NCBI GenBank assembly: GCA_016550415.1
Contig: JABXGU010000078.1
Span: 1 to 42,442, forward strand
Origin: an archaeon
Lineage (GTDB): Archaea; Asgardarchaeota; Hermodarchaeia; Hermodarchaeales; Hermodarchaeaceae
DNA: 42,442 bases
Direction of reading: 5' to 3'
How positions within the stretch are numbered: the first letter of the stretch is position 1; the number at the start of each line of letters is the position of its first letter. Positions 8,018 through 15,791 of this stretch are shown one piece after another. The notes below the pieces were generated by a model. The model ran no database searches. It had not been told where the DNA came from and saw only the letters and a list, made by a program, of their open reading frames with translations. The translations under genes were made by a program, and so were the position numbers.

Positions 8018-8602
8018 CTATTTTGAGATTAAAATTTCAAAGCGCGCCAAACTTGATAGTATCTTTCTTGATTGCTGCAACAGCATCTTTGCGCTATCCT
8101 CAGCGTAATCAAGTTGCGAGGTCCAGTCTAGGAGTTGTGTCAATCCCTTTTTAAGTTGACCCTGTTTTTTGTAATGCCTAATATGTCCATTGAGGATTTC
8201 TATTGTCTCAAGCAATTCAGATGATGAACCGATGATAATTTGCAGCACTTCTTTTAACGGAGTGACAGAACCTGGTTTTTCTTTAATCAGAAAAAGCTGT
8301 TCTCGGGCAATAGTCTGAATACTATGAACCAATGGTTTCATTTCCTCTGCAATATCTAAAATGACAGGATTTTCATTGGGCATAGTGAAGTTGCTGCGAT
8401 CTTTAATTGAATTATCGAAAGCCTCTACAAAATCCTCTAACTGTAATCGCATTGCCAACAATTCTTTCACCATTATCACCATATTCTTACTTTGAAGTCT
8501 TGTACTAAAATTTGTTGAAACGTCGTTTCTATCATCATTTGAAGGTAAGGAGGTTCTTTCTGCACTAGTAATAGAGTACCTATCAAAGGTCAGCAGAGGC
8601 AA
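8018..8602 (-). CDS. Alpha-helical protein of unknown function in the gelsolin cluster
   Basis: Nearly all-helical from residue 38 on, with heptad-like stretches (MVKELLAMRLQLEDFVEAF; EDSAKMLLQQSRKILSSLAR) that suggest a four-helix bundle or short coiled coils. The first 37 residues look disordered. I do not recognise a family. The listed start is a TTG at 8602 that overlaps the end of gelsolin-like gene C by 20 bases; ATG codons at 8482 and 8473 would give a protein without the disordered part and without overlap. The position between two gelsolin-like genes on the same strand suggests a partner or regulator of them, which is inference from context only. Confidence 0.65.
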   Translation of the reverse strand: MPLLTFDRYSITSAERTSLPSNDDRNDVSTNFSTRLQSKNMVIMVKELLAMRLQLEDFVEAFDNSIKDRSNFTMPNENPVILDIAEEMKPLVHSIQTIAREQLFLIKEKPGSVTPLKEVLQIIIGSSSELLETIEILNGHIRHYKKQGQLKKGLTQLLDWTSQLDYAEDSAKMLLQQSRKILSSLARFEILISK

Positions 8603-9386
8603 GGCGACTACGAAGCAGATCTAGAATCTCATCACGTTTACCGTGGAAATCATATCGGCTCAAGAAATGAACAGAACCACCAATTACCTCAAGTTCACAG
8701 ATGGTACCCTCAGTATCCTCGATTGTATAGCGTTTCCCATCTTCAGTTTCAGAAACACTAACGTAGAGAAGAGGAAAATAATCTAGAAGTGAAGATACGA
8801 GAATGCCTGTTCGTATGATTCCCATGTCTTCAAAGGAACGGGAAGAGGGAGCTACATCTTCAACTTGACTAGATTTGGGACGTCTTACAGGTGATGCAGG
8901 TTGAGGAGCAGGAGGGAGAGGTTTGGCTTGTGTAGTAGCAGTCTTGGTTGGGGGTGGAGGTGAGGGGGCAACACTTGGAGTCGCTACAGGGCGAGGTTTG
9001 GCTTCTACTGAACCTTCACTAAGGCGTCCCAAGAATTGGTCCGTGATTGTGAAATTTTGACCAAGAGTGTGAAGAAGTTGGTCATAGGCGTGTTTTGTGT
9101 CCTTATCATCAAGGATTTGCCCATCAATGATTTCAACACTCGTAACATCACGACCAATCTTGAAGGGACCAAATTGATAGCCAGCACTACGAATTGATTG
9201 GGCTTTGCGCTGAGAAGCACGACGTTCTATTAGGGTTGTATTTGCGCCTTGCCAAAGCCAGACGCACTCTTTCAGTTCGTCGATTATGATTACTATATTG
9301 TCGTTACTAAGAACCTTTGGTGAAATTTGGAGGGGTTCAATTATTCCTCCAGAAAATTCGAGTAGAAGTATGAACTTGTCAGCCAT
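8583..9386 (-). CDS. Gelsolin-like domain protein C with proline-rich linker
   Basis: Residues 1-92 carry the gelsolin-like core (IVIIIDELKECVWLWQGAN, ERRASQRKAQSIRSAGYQF, then FKIGRD). Residues 129-190 are a disordered linker with several proline runs, including PSPPPP at 141-146 and PLPPAPQPASP at 156-166. Such runs are the usual ligands of profilin and SH3-like modules; Asgard profilins exist, but binding here is inference. Residues 191-265 form the C-terminal alpha/beta domain shared in layout with A and B: a helix (LVSSLLDYFPLLYVSVS), strands with ETEDGKRYTIEDTEG, and a terminal helix. The ATG at 9386 opens the minus-strand run C, helical protein, B, membrane protein, small protein. No signal peptide and no membrane span. 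Confidence 0.82.
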   Translation of the reverse strand: MADKFILLLEFSGGIIEPLQISPKVLSNDNIVIIIDELKECVWLWQGANTTLIERRASQRKAQSIRSAGYQFGPFKIGRDVTSVEIIDGQILDDKDTKHAYDQLLHTLGQNFTITDQFLGRLSEGSVEAKPRPVATPSVAPSPPPPTKTATTQAKPLPPAPQPASPVRRPKSSQVEDVAPSSRSFEDMGIIRTGILVSSLLDYFPLLYVSVSETEDGKRYTIEDTEGTICELEVIGGSVHFLSRYDFHGKRDEILDLLRSRLASADL

Positions 9387-9442
9387 TTTGTTTACCCCTT
9401 TTGTTGTAATTCATGATGGAACTTTATCTGTTTCGTATCAGT

Positions 9443-10591
9443 TCAAATGCGAAGTATTGACTCCTGAGGTTTCGTAGTAATTCTTGCTCCTGTTGTTGTT
9501 ATTAATACATCAATTTCACTACGGATACCAAAATTATTCTGTAAGTAGATTCCAGGTTCGACAGATACTACAAGGTTGGGTAATAGAAGCCGGTTTTCTG
9601 GCATTTCGAAGCTGTCAAGGTTCGCTCCTCGCCCATGAACTGCAGTATCTATGCTGTGCCCTGTTCGATGGAGGATATTGCCTTCAAAACCAGCGCAAAT
9701 GAGCACTTCGCGGGCACGTTCGTCAGGGATACGACCAGGAATATCTGGCTTTATTGAGTCTGTAGCTGTTTTCTGGGCTTGTTTAACAATACTCCAGATG
9801 TCCTGGATTTTATCAGGAATATGGGAACCAGAATAAGCCATCCAAGTAATGTCAGCAAAGATGTCCCACTTTGCCCATAAATCAATCATGATAAGATTGT
9901 TTTTTCGGATGACATATTCACCTGCAGTGTAATGAGGATTTGCAGAGTTAGCTTGAACTGCAGCCATTGGTTCATTATCTGTTACAAGCTTCTCCTCTTT
10001 GAAGCGTGAAAGGATATAATCAACAACTTCACGTTCACGAACTTTACCGATACGTTCAGCAATGAACGAAAAGGCCTGTTCCATAATCTGTGTACAAATC
10101 TTTGCTGCATGTTCGTGACTGGCTATTTGCTGAGGAGCCAAAAGGGATTGGATTATTTGCATCAAGTTTTCGCCAGATACCCATTCGACATTGGGAAGAG
10201 CTTCCTGCAACATCGTAAATCGCCCAGCAGGAAGAGAGTCGGTGACAGGATTCTTGCTAAAGTTAATTGCGATTTGAGAATAGTTGGCACTATAATCTTG
10301 TATTGTCTGTATGAAATCGTTTTGAGTTTGATAGTTGACAACTTTGAGATTGGATGCTATCTCATTTAGTTCATGGGATTCGATTTGAGACTTTATGATA
10401 ATGATTGGGTCATCTTGTGTAATTATTATCATGTATTGTCTGGAATGGGGAGTCAGAGACCCCAACAATGAGGCACCAGTAGTATCGCAGCTTTCGAAGT
10501 CATAGATTAGCCAAGCATCAACATTGGATTTAGCCATAAATTTCCTGACTTGACTAATTTTTGCGCCCATTTCCATCATAGGGATTTTCAT
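9443..10591 (-). CDS. M24 (pita-bread) metallopeptidase, Xaa-Pro aminopeptidase-like
   Basis: An N-terminal creatinase-like domain (about residues 1-150, including WLIYDFESCDTTGASLLGSL) precedes the pita-bread catalytic domain. The five metal ligands of M24 can be placed: two Asp in MIDLWAKWDIFADITW, His in HRTGHSIDTAVHGRG, Glu in SVEPGIYLQ and Glu in RSEIDVLITT. The Asp-to-Asp spacing is one residue shorter than in classic Xaa-Pro dipeptidases, as in the LIDLWAK subgroup. It likely releases N-terminal residues ahead of proline, but some family members act on other substrates. GTG at 10600 and ATG at 10591 are both possible; the ATG has GTGAG at good distance and is used here. It stands alone on the minus strand, 56 bases upstream of gelsolin-like gene C, so co-transcription is possible. 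Confidence 0.9.
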   Translation of the reverse strand: MKIPMMEMGAKISQVRKFMAKSNVDAWLIYDFESCDTTGASLLGSLTPHSRQYMIIITQDDPIIIIKSQIESHELNEIASNLKVVNYQTQNDFIQTIQDYSANYSQIAINFSKNPVTDSLPAGRFTMLQEALPNVEWVSGENLMQIIQSLLAPQQIASHEHAAKICTQIMEQAFSFIAERIGKVREREVVDYILSRFKEEKLVTDNEPMAAVQANSANPHYTAGEYVIRKNNLIMIDLWAKWDIFADITWMAYSGSHIPDKIQDIWSIVKQAQKTATDSIKPDIPGRIPDERAREVLICAGFEGNILHRTGHSIDTAVHGRGANLDSFEMPENRLLLPNLVVSVEPGIYLQNNFGIRSEIDVLITTTGARITTKPQESILRI

Positions 10592-10726
10592 TATTCTCAC
10601 TTCATTGCAGCCGTAGCGTCATCATCTCAAAAATCTTTATGCGTCAGAATAAGCATTCCCAAGATTTGTATTCTCTGCTGAAGGCGCATCACTCATCAAT
10701 TTGATGTTGAGGGAATAATTTCCAAT

Positions 10727-11536
10727 CTAGGGCTTAAGCGTAATTCGGGTACAAGGAACATCAGGGTCTCCATCAATGTACCGTTTTAGTATTCCAGGCT
10801 CCATCATACCGAGAACGGCGACCTTTGCGCCAGCACGTAGAATTGGTTCAAGTCTACGGATTTCTTCTAATTTTCCGCGCATTCCCTTTGTGATATCAGG
10901 AGTGGCAGCTTTATCAGCGAGCTTTTCAATTTCATGAATGCGACTAAGTGCGATATGAGTTATCAGTTCCGCATTAGAGTCTAGTTTTGGATCTGCTGTG
11001 TAAATTCCTGCTACATCAGTGGCAAAAATCACGTATTTTGGGTTCAGGAGTTGGGCAAGAATTTGCATGACTTTGTCGCCAGAACATACACTGAATCCGC
11101 GGTCCTCGTCTGCACACATATCACCACCCAAAAGAGGCGTCATTCCCAAATTGAGGAATCGCCGTAACCCTCCTCCGAAGTGACCAGCAATTTCCTCGTT
11201 TTCCATGGTAAAGACATTGCTTGGCAGAAATAGCACAGGAGACAATCCTGCGTCGAGGAGAGCGTTGGTTACTGCCATACGTAGTTCAAAAACTTCAATC
11301 ATTGTTTTTGAAAGGTCGGGAAGCTGTTTTGGATCTTGGAAGCCAGTATAGAGTTTACGTTTGATGACAGGAACATGACCAAAACTGCCAACCCCGTGAA
11401 CAACTATGCATGGACCCAAAGCTTCAGCGATTTCTTTTGCTGCCCGTTTGAGTACATCCTCACGTAGTGTGTAGGGCTTGCTTTTTTCGGTGATTAGGGC
11501 ACCGCCAAGTTTTATGAGAGCTACATCACTTACCAT
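10727..11536 (-). CDS. ipk: Isopentenyl phosphate kinase
   Basis: An amino-acid-kinase-fold enzyme that uses ATP to turn isopentenyl phosphate into isopentenyl diphosphate, the last step of the archaeal (IPK) mevalonate route. Marks are IKLGGALITEKSKPYTL at the N-terminus, HGVGSFGHVP with the catalytic His that separates IPK from fosfomycin kinase, GGDMCADEDRGFSVCSGDK, and FATDVAGIYTADP for the nucleotide site, followed by DITKGMRGKLEEI. The frame is open up to an ATG at 11584, but the next ATG, at 11536, has GAGAGAGAA just before it and starts directly at the domain, so I use it. It is 103 bases downstream of the VTE5-like kinase gene on the same strand. Confidence 0.95.
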   Translation of the reverse strand: MVSDVALIKLGGALITEKSKPYTLREDVLKRAAKEIAEALGPCIVVHGVGSFGHVPVIKRKLYTGFQDPKQLPDLSKTMIEVFELRMAVTNALLDAGLSPVLFLPSNVFTMENEEIAGHFGGGLRRFLNLGMTPLLGGDMCADEDRGFSVCSGDKVMQILAQLLNPKYVIFATDVAGIYTADPKLDSNAELITHIALSRIHEIEKLADKAATPDITKGMRGKLEEIRRLEPILRAGAKVAVLGMMEPGILKRYIDGDPDVPCTRITLKP

Positions 11537-11639
11537 TTCTCTCTCTCGCGTCTGTTCTTTGGTATTATAACTCGCAATAAGCACTTATCAGTGCTATGCC
11601 CTTGCTTTGACTATTTGCATTAGGGTAGCATGGAATCCG

Positions 11640-12485
11640 TTAGAGTGTAGGAAAGAGGCTCCAGACTAGGTTATAGGATGGAAAGAATATTGGTGCTACT
11701 AAGTAGATTACAATGAATGCGGCAATGGGAATGAGTAGGTTATCTAGATTCTTTGGGCTGAGGATTTCCACAATGGTTGTAACCAGAGATACTGTAATGA
11801 TAGGAATGAAGAGAGCAATGGGACTGATGGAACCCCATGCACTCAATTGATCGACGATCAGCCAGTAAATGCTTAGTAACCCATAGGTGAAGAGTATGCT
11901 GAAGATGAACATGGCTATGCTGCCTTCAACACTCTTCTCTGCGAAGATCTTGAATTTGTGCTTCCCCCATTTGCGACCGACCATATCAGCGAATCCATCG
12001 CCACCGGCTAAAGGTCCAAAGATGAGAAAAGCAGTTGGTATGAAATATGCAAAGTTGGGAGTTCCGTCAATATTTGCTGGGACGTACCACATTGTAATGG
12101 CACAAACTGCCATAACAAGAGTGTAGAAAAGTGTCCCCTTTAGGAATTCTCTTGGTGAACCACTCCTTGACATTGTTCGTACAAATTCCTCGTTCTTTAT
12201 GATTTGCAGTCCAAGTGTTAAGAAGAGGAAAACGAAGATGAAAGCAACTACGGATGCAAAGTAGCGGCTCCAGCCATCGCCAGAAAATAGTAGCCAGCTT
12301 ATTAGGAATATTGGTCCAGCAAAGGTGTGGATTACTTTTCGTGAAACATAGGTGGGAACTAGCTCTCGTTTTCGAAGTATGTCGTTGATGCGGATAAGCA
12401 GTAGTAGCAGAACGAATGTTATGATTAGAGCAATGATATCCCACATCCAGTTTTGGATTCCAAATGCCTGTAGTGGGTTGACCAT
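11640..12485 (-). CDS. VTE5/Dgk1/dolichol-kinase-like integral membrane lipid kinase
   Basis: Seven or so hydrophobic spans in 281 residues. The family marks are RKVIHTFAGPIFL near the start, GPLAGGDGFADMVGRKWGKHKF in the middle and EKSVEGSIAMFIFS after it. This is the pattern of the CTP-dependent polyprenol, phytol and diacylglycerol kinases (Sec59, VTE5, Dgk1) and of related CDP-diglyceride synthases. I favour the kinase group because of the R-K-x-x-H motif. The next gene downstream is isopentenyl phosphate kinase, so phosphorylation of isoprenoid alcohols such as geranylgeraniol is an attractive but unproven role. The ATG at 12485 sits nine bases from AAGG; the ATG at 12494 is too close to it. 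A TATA-like element lies at 12536-12545. Confidence 0.85.
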   Translation of the reverse strand: MVNPLQAFGIQNWMWDIIALIITFVLLLLLIRINDILRKRELVPTYVSRKVIHTFAGPIFLISWLLFSGDGWSRYFASVVAFIFVFLFLTLGLQIIKNEEFVRTMSRSGSPREFLKGTLFYTLVMAVCAITMWYVPANIDGTPNFAYFIPTAFLIFGPLAGGDGFADMVGRKWGKHKFKIFAEKSVEGSIAMFIFSILFTYGLLSIYWLIVDQLSAWGSISPIALFIPIITVSLVTTIVEILSPKNLDNLLIPIAAFIVIYLVAPIFFPSYNLVWSLFPTL

Positions 12486-12535
12486 GGTTAACATCCTTCT
12501 TTTTGATGTGTGATTTGAAGGTTCTCTCGCAACTA

Positions 12536-12548
12536 CTATAAAAGGCTT
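12536..12548 (-). promoter_or_regulatory. TATA/BRE-like promoter of the VTE5-like kinase gene
   Basis: On the minus strand this reads AAGCCTTTTATAG, ending about 50 bases before the start codon, which fits an archaeal BRE plus TATA box. The same AAGCCTTTTAT occurs before the gene at 41687-42343. Confidence 0.45.
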
Positions 12549-12745
12549 AAAACCAAATTGGTTACGAAATTGATGCTGATACCTGAAAGATATCCATTAT
12601 TATTCGATGCATTATTGCCTCTTAGCTATGCAAAGCATATATCTAATTCAGAATAACACAATCAGCGAAGCAATTAAGGCTATATTATGATTGGCAAACT
12701 CGCAACAGGATTTCGCATTGTATAACAATTTAGTAAGTGAAAGAG

Positions 12746-13654
12746 ATGGCTGGAAAATCTACCCAAGAGAAGGACCAATTTGGTATCGTCTTGGAGAAGT
12801 TGCAAAAAGTTCAGGCAGCAATGCGAGCTTGTATGAGAGGAGTCCAAGGGGCACGAACTAGGGCATGGGAATGGCGTGCTCAAAGAGATGAACTCCGAGC
12901 AGATGCCCCAGGAACATGGGAACAAATAGAGGAATTGCGGGCAGAAAGAGACAAGCTTAACACTGAGGTTGCTAGGCTTAAGGAACTACGAAAAAAGGAG
13001 GTGGAGCGAGCTAGAGAACTGCAAGAAAAATTGCAGTTAATAAGAAAGGAGTTGGGGGACGTTGAGGACCTTGCCTCATTCGAGGAGCTTCAGCAGCAGT
13101 TTCGTGAATTGGAGTGGAAACAACAGACAACCTCCACTAGCATTGATGAGGAACGGGCACTCCTTGGAGAAATGGAACAGCTTGCAGCTACAATTAAGCA
13201 CGTCTCGCAGGTGAGAGACCGTGTAAAGGTGAGTCCAGAAGAAGTAGATGCAATGTGGCAAGAAATCCGTGAAGCACAAAATCGCGCACAAGGTTATCAT
13301 GAAGAACTTCTTAGTCTTGTTGATGCAGCACAGGAGAAACATCAGAGGATACTTCAACTTACTAATATGATGGGACCGAGTCATGCAGAAGAGAAGGAGG
13401 CGCATGAGCAGTTTGTGCTCTGCCTTCAAGAAGCAGATGAGTTACGGAACAGACTCGAGGAACTTCGTGGTCAAGAGGCGGAGTTGAAGGGGGAACTTAC
13501 TAGAATTAGGGAACAGCGTCAGACAGAGCGAAAAGAACAGGAGCGAAAAGCGATGGAGAAACTAGCAGAACAAGCACGGGAGAAGCAACAAGCTGGTGAG
13601 AAACTAACTATGCAGGAGCTTCAAGCACTTTTGGAAACGGATGGATTGGAATAA
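12746..13654 (+). CDS. Coiled-coil protein, COG1340-like
   Basis: About 300 residues, almost wholly charged heptads. The stretch from residue 50 (EQIEELRAERDKLNTEVARL) to the end keeps coiled-coil rhythm, with a less regular part around residues 130-190. The segment SHAEEKEAHEQFVLCLQEAD is typical of the archaeal uncharacterised coiled-coil group COG1340, whose function is unknown. The last 25 residues (AREKQQAGEKLTMQELQALL) could form a separate short helix. GTG at 12737 and ATG at 12746 are both possible; the ATG has GTGA a few bases upstream. It is divergent from the VTE5-like kinase gene with a 250-base gap and convergent with GGPP synthase. No membrane span or signal peptide. Confidence 0.8.
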   Translation: MAGKSTQEKDQFGIVLEKLQKVQAAMRACMRGVQGARTRAWEWRAQRDELRADAPGTWEQIEELRAERDKLNTEVARLKELRKKEVERARELQEKLQLIRKELGDVEDLASFEELQQQFRELEWKQQTTSTSIDEERALLGEMEQLAATIKHVSQVRDRVKVSPEEVDAMWQEIREAQNRAQGYHEELLSLVDAAQEKHQRILQLTNMMGPSHAEEKEAHEQFVLCLQEADELRNRLEELRGQEAELKGELTRIREQRQTERKEQERKAMEKLAEQAREKQQAGEKLTMQELQALLETDGLE

Positions 13655-13694
13655 ATAGTAAACCTTTGACCCCCATCTTTAGAAATTAAGAGTT

Positions 13695-14708
13695 CTAGTA
13701 TGTTCTTTGGCAAATGAAATCAATGAGTGTAGAGAGAATTTTGGTCGTTTCCTTGTTTGGAAAGGGTTCAAGGAGATTTTTCGCTTCTTTGGCAAGCTTT
13801 TCTGTTTGCGCTCTTACTCGATCGGGAGCACCACATTCCTTAAGCATGGAGATAACCTTCGAAACATCAGACTCATCTTGTTGTGTTGAACGAAGCACAT
13901 CTAATACGAACTTCCGATCTTTTTCAGATAGAAGTTTCATTGATTGGAGAATAACAGCATTACCAAGTTTGTGCTCGTAGATATCCTTACCAACTTTTTT
14001 GCCCAATTTTTCCTCTTCTGCAAAGAGGTCAAGCACATCATCTGCCATTTGGAATGCTATACCAGCCTTCCAGCCAAATTCACGTGCCGCCTTTCGGAGA
14101 GCTATTGGTCCGTCAGCACAAACGACGCCAACTTCGCAGCACGCTCGTAAAAGTGCAGCAGTCTTGTTCCCAATCATAGTTTCATATTCAGAAAATGAAA
14201 TCTCACGGTAACGCTTACTATCGACATATTCATTACCTTGTTGAACCTGCTCAAACAAGACATCTAATCGTTCTCCTTCAACAAGCTCACGAATGGTGTC
14301 AGCTACTATTCTAGAGATTACCAATGGATTTGGTGACTGGAGAATACCTTCCTCGATGGCTTCACGATAGTGAGTAGATGCCAGGATTCCAAAGGATAAA
14401 CTATACTTTTTCCATGTTGTTGGGATATTCCGACGAACATCAGCATTATCGATAATATCATCAAGGATTAGAGAATAATTATGAATAAGCTCCATGATTG
14501 CCGCTGCGGAGATAGCATCCTTTGGACTACCCCCTGCTGCCTCACAAAACGTAATAGTTAGGGCTGGACGAATTCGCTTACCCCCAGCTTTTACTTGATG
14601 AAAAACTACTTCTTGGAAATCCTTTGAAGCACCAACAGCTAGCAATTGCAGCATTCGTTCGTCTACACGTTTTCCTATTTTTCCAAGAACATGAAGAATT
14701 TCAGCCAT
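13695..14708 (-). CDS. idsA: Geranylgeranyl diphosphate synthase (polyprenyl synthetase)
   Basis: Condenses DMAPP or farnesyl-PP with isopentenyl diphosphate to the C20 precursor of archaeal lipids. Counted from the upstream GTG at 14717, the first Asp-rich motif is DDIIDNADVRR at residues 86-96 and the second is DDVLDLFAEEEKLGKKVGKD. KAGGKRIRPAL binds the homoallylic substrate. Five residues before the first DDxxD stands Tyr81; an aromatic residue there limits chain length in archaeal GGPP synthases (Phe77 in Sulfolobus), so C20 is the likely product. The ATG at 14708, six bases after AAAGGTG, is the better start. It is convergent with the coiled-coil gene and is on the same strand as the agmatinase-family gene, 123 bases upstream. 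Confidence 0.93.
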   Translation of the reverse strand: MAEILHVLGKIGKRVDERMLQLLAVGASKDFQEVVFHQVKAGGKRIRPALTITFCEAAGGSPKDAISAAAIMELIHNYSLILDDIIDNADVRRNIPTTWKKYSLSFGILASTHYREAIEEGILQSPNPLVISRIVADTIRELVEGERLDVLFEQVQQGNEYVDSKRYREISFSEYETMIGNKTAALLRACCEVGVVCADGPIALRKAAREFGWKAGIAFQMADDVLDLFAEEEKLGKKVGKDIYEHKLGNAVILQSMKLLSEKDRKFVLDVLRSTQQDESDVSKVISMLKECGAPDRVRAQTEKLAKEAKNLLEPFPNKETTKILSTLIDFICQRTY

Positions 14709-14831
14709 CTTTAACACCTTTAAGAATCCAAAAGACCCATAGGATTTACAGCTTTTTACTACTTTCCCTGATATACAAACCTTATAATGGCAGCCTAAAA
14801 GCGTTTATTTGCAATAGAAAGTGGGACAAAC

Positions 14832-15791
14832 CTATCTTTTGAATGATGCCTTTGTACAAAGAAATGTCTTAACAACATTGCTAGCACAAATTGCAGTCTG
14901 TCCCTGATCATATTGTGGTGCCACTTCAGTAACATCAAGACCAATACTTCGTGGAGCAAGAGCCCGGAGGAAAGAAAATAACTCCTGTGATGTGAGCCCA
15001 CCTGCTTCTGGATTGCCCACAGCAGGGGCATATGCAGGATCTAAAACATCCATATCCACAGAGATATAGATGGGAGGACCTGGAGGAATAGCCTTCTTAA
15101 TTCGTTCAATTATTGCTTGAATCCCATTTTTCGAGACATCTTCAACCGTGAAGTAGGTGATGTCATTCTCCTTGGCAAACTCGTACTCTTCATGGGCAAT
15201 AGCGTGAATCCCCACTTGAATGATATGATCTGCACCCAATCGCTCAACTATTCGACGCATGACACAGGCATGAGAAAAGGGAGTTCCATTAAAGGCTTCA
15301 CGAAGATCCATGTGGGCATCAAACTGTATAACGATGATATCGCGAGGGAGTGCGCGAACAGCACCTAGGGTGAGTGAATGTTCACCACCGAGGAGTATTA
15401 CCGTTTGCTGCTTTTGGGCAAGCACTCCAACGATTGACTCCACCGACTCAAGCACTCCTTGAACTGACACGGGCGATACAACTACATCGCCGATGTCTGC
15501 AATGGATAGTTTAGCAGCATCGATTTTCGCATCTTCAACTAGACAGAAACTCTCGATTTGCTGTGATGCAGCTCGTATGGCTTTGGGACCCTTCTTAGAG
15601 CCACGACGAAAGGAGCTAGTCTCATCGAATGGCACACCTACAAATACAAATTTGGCTCGAGACGCATCAAGGGATGCACCAAAGAATGTGTTGAGAACTG
15701 GAGTGACTCCATAGATTGGAGATGATTTCGTCAATATAACTCCCTCAAAATCTAAGTTTGACGCTCTGATATTTGGCTTTTCGCTTTTCAC
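14832..15791 (-). CDS. speB: Ureohydrolase, probable agmatinase
   Basis: A binuclear manganese hydrolase of the arginase/agmatinase family. All ligand motifs are present: LLGGEHSLTLG (His), QFDAHMDLRE (Asp, His, Asp) and SVDMDVLDPAYAPAVGNPE (two Asp). The sequence GNPEAGGLTSQEL is usual for agmatinases, and agmatine hydrolysis to putrescine is the most likely reaction; arginase, guanidinobutyrase or formimidoylglutamase activity cannot be excluded. The protein is 319 residues with a short N-terminal extension before the FGASLDASRAKFVFVGVPFD core. The GTG start at 15791 overlaps the stop of the DUF885 gene (GTGA), so translation is coupled to it. Confidence 0.9.
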   Translation of the reverse strand: MKSEKPNIRASNLDFEGVILTKSSPIYGVTPVLNTFFGASLDASRAKFVFVGVPFDETSSFRRGSKKGPKAIRAASQQIESFCLVEDAKIDAAKLSIADIGDVVVSPVSVQGVLESVESIVGVLAQKQQTVILLGGEHSLTLGAVRALPRDIIVIQFDAHMDLREAFNGTPFSHACVMRRIVERLGADHIIQVGIHAIAHEEYEFAKENDITYFTVEDVSKNGIQAIIERIKKAIPPGPPIYISVDMDVLDPAYAPAVGNPEAGGLTSQELFSFLRALAPRSIGLDVTEVAPQYDQGQTAICASNVVKTFLCTKASFKR

